Shown: piece after piece, positions 42,663-43,794 of the stretch
How the letters are laid out: the number at the start of each line of letters is the position of its first letter
How positions within the stretch are numbered: the first letter of the stretch is position 1
Source: an uncultured Erysipelotrichaceae bacterium
GTDB lineage: Bacteria; Bacillota_I; Bacilli_A; RF39; UBA660
NCBI GenBank assembly: GCA_902794075.1
Contig: CADBGE010000007.1
Coordinates: 1-43,794, forward strand
DNA length: 43,794 nt
Direction: 5' to 3'
The notes under the pieces: model-generated
What the model was told of the DNA's origin: nothing
The model's database searches: none
The model's input: only the letters and a program-made list of their open reading frames with translations
Program-made: the position numbers and the translations under genes

Positions 42663-43417
42663 ATGTATTCAAAATTAGCATCCGCAATTATAAATGATGT
42701 ATATTCTGGGCTAGCTGGATTACATCATAATATATCAATATCTTAGGAATAGCTTGAGGATGAGATTATAGCAATGCGTTTATAGGTAATTAAGGAATAT
42801 CAATTAAAAGGTATTCTACCTTTAAAGGACTTACTACTCTCAATTAATTGTGTTCCTGTAGATTGTAAAGATTTAGAGAGATGCCCTATTTGTAAACCCG
42901 GAATGAAAACTCCAAATGCTCATTTTGAAATTCCTCAAATTATGACAGAATTTGGTGATAACTCTATTGCTTATTTAGGAACTATAGATAGACAAAGAGC
43001 TTTCACAACATATATTACTCCGAATTTTACAAATAATTATTAGCAATATAGAAAGAGAGGACAACAGACACCATATGTGTATATAGATCCAACTCCTAAT
43101 GAAAATAATATGTATGATGGTTATATATTTAATGCCCCATTATTAAAAATGATTTCTATTGTTGCTTTATTTAAAGAAATATGTATGATGGTTATATATT
43201 TAATGCCCCATTATTAAAAATGATTTCTATTGTTGCTTTATTTAAAGATCCACGCCAATTAGAAGGATATGGTTGTTGTGATACTTTATTTGAAGAAGGT
43301 AAAGAAAATTATACATTTATTGATACTGAAGTTAAGAACAGACTCACTGCTCTTAAAATTAAATATTATCGTCAATTACATATGCCTAATTTACCTAACG
43401 ATCAAAAATACATTTAA
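42663..43417 (+). CDS. conserved phage protein broken by a 71-bp tandem duplication
   Basis: ATG 42663 opens a frame with four TAGs and a CKDLERCPICKPG Cys cluster near the middle. It enters the first copy of a 71-bp repeat at 43107 and, because 71 is not a multiple of three, stops at TAA 43215-43217. With one copy removed the frame continues as LFKDPRQLEGYGCC to TAA 43415-43417, giving a natural 227-residue protein whose stop overlaps the next ATG. Content is helical with an aromatic/Gln-rich centre (YQQYRKRGQQ). Probably a neck or tail component by position. See the repeat entry for why the duplication may be an assembly artefact. Confidence 0.7.
43107..43248 (+). repeat. exact 71-bp tandem duplication
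   Basis: 43107-43177 and 43178-43248 are identical, base for base, with mismatches at once outside (T43106 versus A43177; A43178 versus T43249). The repeat lies inside a gene, frameshifts it, and has no mobile-element or secondary-structure feature. Confidence 0.95.
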
Positions 43418-43794
43418 TGGATATACATTACGCACATTTTCTAGCTAATGAACTCTACGGAGTTGATATTAACTAGGATAAATTTGAGGAACTTGCTCTT
43501 ATTGCTTATATGCATATAGGTAATAAGAATTGTAGAACATATAGATTTTTTGGTTCTGTAGATCCAATTACTTTAAGTCTTGAGCTTCCTTGTAATGTAG
43601 ATTCTGTTATATCTGTTACAGGTGCTTTAGAAGATTGGGAACATGTTACAAATAAACATTGGTTTGGAAATCCAACTAGTTTAGAAATCGAGGAATATAT
43701 TGAAAGAACTAAAATGTTTATGGATCCATTATATCAACCTGGTAAATATTTAAAATATGAATAGGTTGGTAATACTCTTTACTTTGATAAACCA
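43417..43794 (+). CDS. conserved tail/connector protein, 3' end outside window
   Basis: ATG 43417 overlaps the previous stop (TAATG) and the frame stays open to the window edge, 126 codons, with TAGs at 43474 and 43762. N-terminus MDIHYAHFLANELYGVDI is helical, then IAYMHIGNKNCRTYRFFGSV, SLELPCNVDSVISVTGALEDWEH and a linker with MFMDPLYQPGKYLKYE. The latter pattern (beta strands with short acidic helices) fits a tail-tube or connector ring protein in the crAss-like neck region. Only part of the gene is visible, so no length comparison is possible. Confidence 0.65.

Noticed and set aside
286-43794. Mass pseudogenisation by TAG stops
   Set aside because: Frames continue across dozens of TAGs without TAA or TGA and keep domain order, which decay would not produce.

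Overview
This window is the late (structural) region of a tailed bacterial virus. Every gene I can support lies on the + strand. The sequence is very AT-rich, genes are packed with ATGA or TAATG junctions, and the products and their order (TerL, portal, very large fibre proteins, a block of small conserved genes, scaffold, HK97-type capsid, connector genes) fit a crAss-like phage (Crassvirales) of a Bacteroidales-type gut host. Most genes have in-frame TAG codons where glutamine fits and end only at TAA or TGA, so I annotated with TAG = Gln (genetic code 15). Read with the standard code, almost every gene would be broken. No tRNA is visible here; the suppressor tRNA would have to lie elsewhere.

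Layout. 1-1470: three small genes before the terminase. 1476-6475: TerL, a small gene and the portal. 6472-12785: eight small to mid-size tail/appendage genes, including a collagen-like protein. 12792-23564: one ORF of about 3590 residues whose last 42 or so codons are the variable repeat (VR) of a diversity-generating retroelement (DGR). 23576-25569: the rest of the DGR, in order avd, structured spacer, template repeat (TR) and reverse transcriptase. 25505-29996: a block of small genes conserved in crAss-like phages. One of these is split by a group I intron carrying an HNH endonuclease. 30097-36771: a second giant fibre gene (about 2224 residues). 36915-43794: scaffold-like gene, major capsid protein and head-tail connector genes, the last cut by the window edge. 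Five intrinsic terminators divide the right half into transcription units.

How it works together. The DGR copies TR through an adenine-mutagenic reverse transcriptase into the C-terminal lectin-like domain of the giant fibre, so the phage can vary its likely receptor-binding tip. VR and TR differ by 20 substitutions, all at TR adenines, plus one 3-nt length change in an AAC run. One of the substitutions turned AAG into TAG. This is a stop in the standard code but Gln here, so the phage's code widens the space the DGR can search.

Cautions. Three genes have apparent 1-nt frameshifts (near 760, 26420 and 28748). A fourth carries an exact 71-bp tandem duplication (43107-43248) that looks like an untrimmed end overlap of a circular assembly. 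These may be assembly errors or real lesions. Product names rest on motifs and recalled family resemblance; no database search was run.
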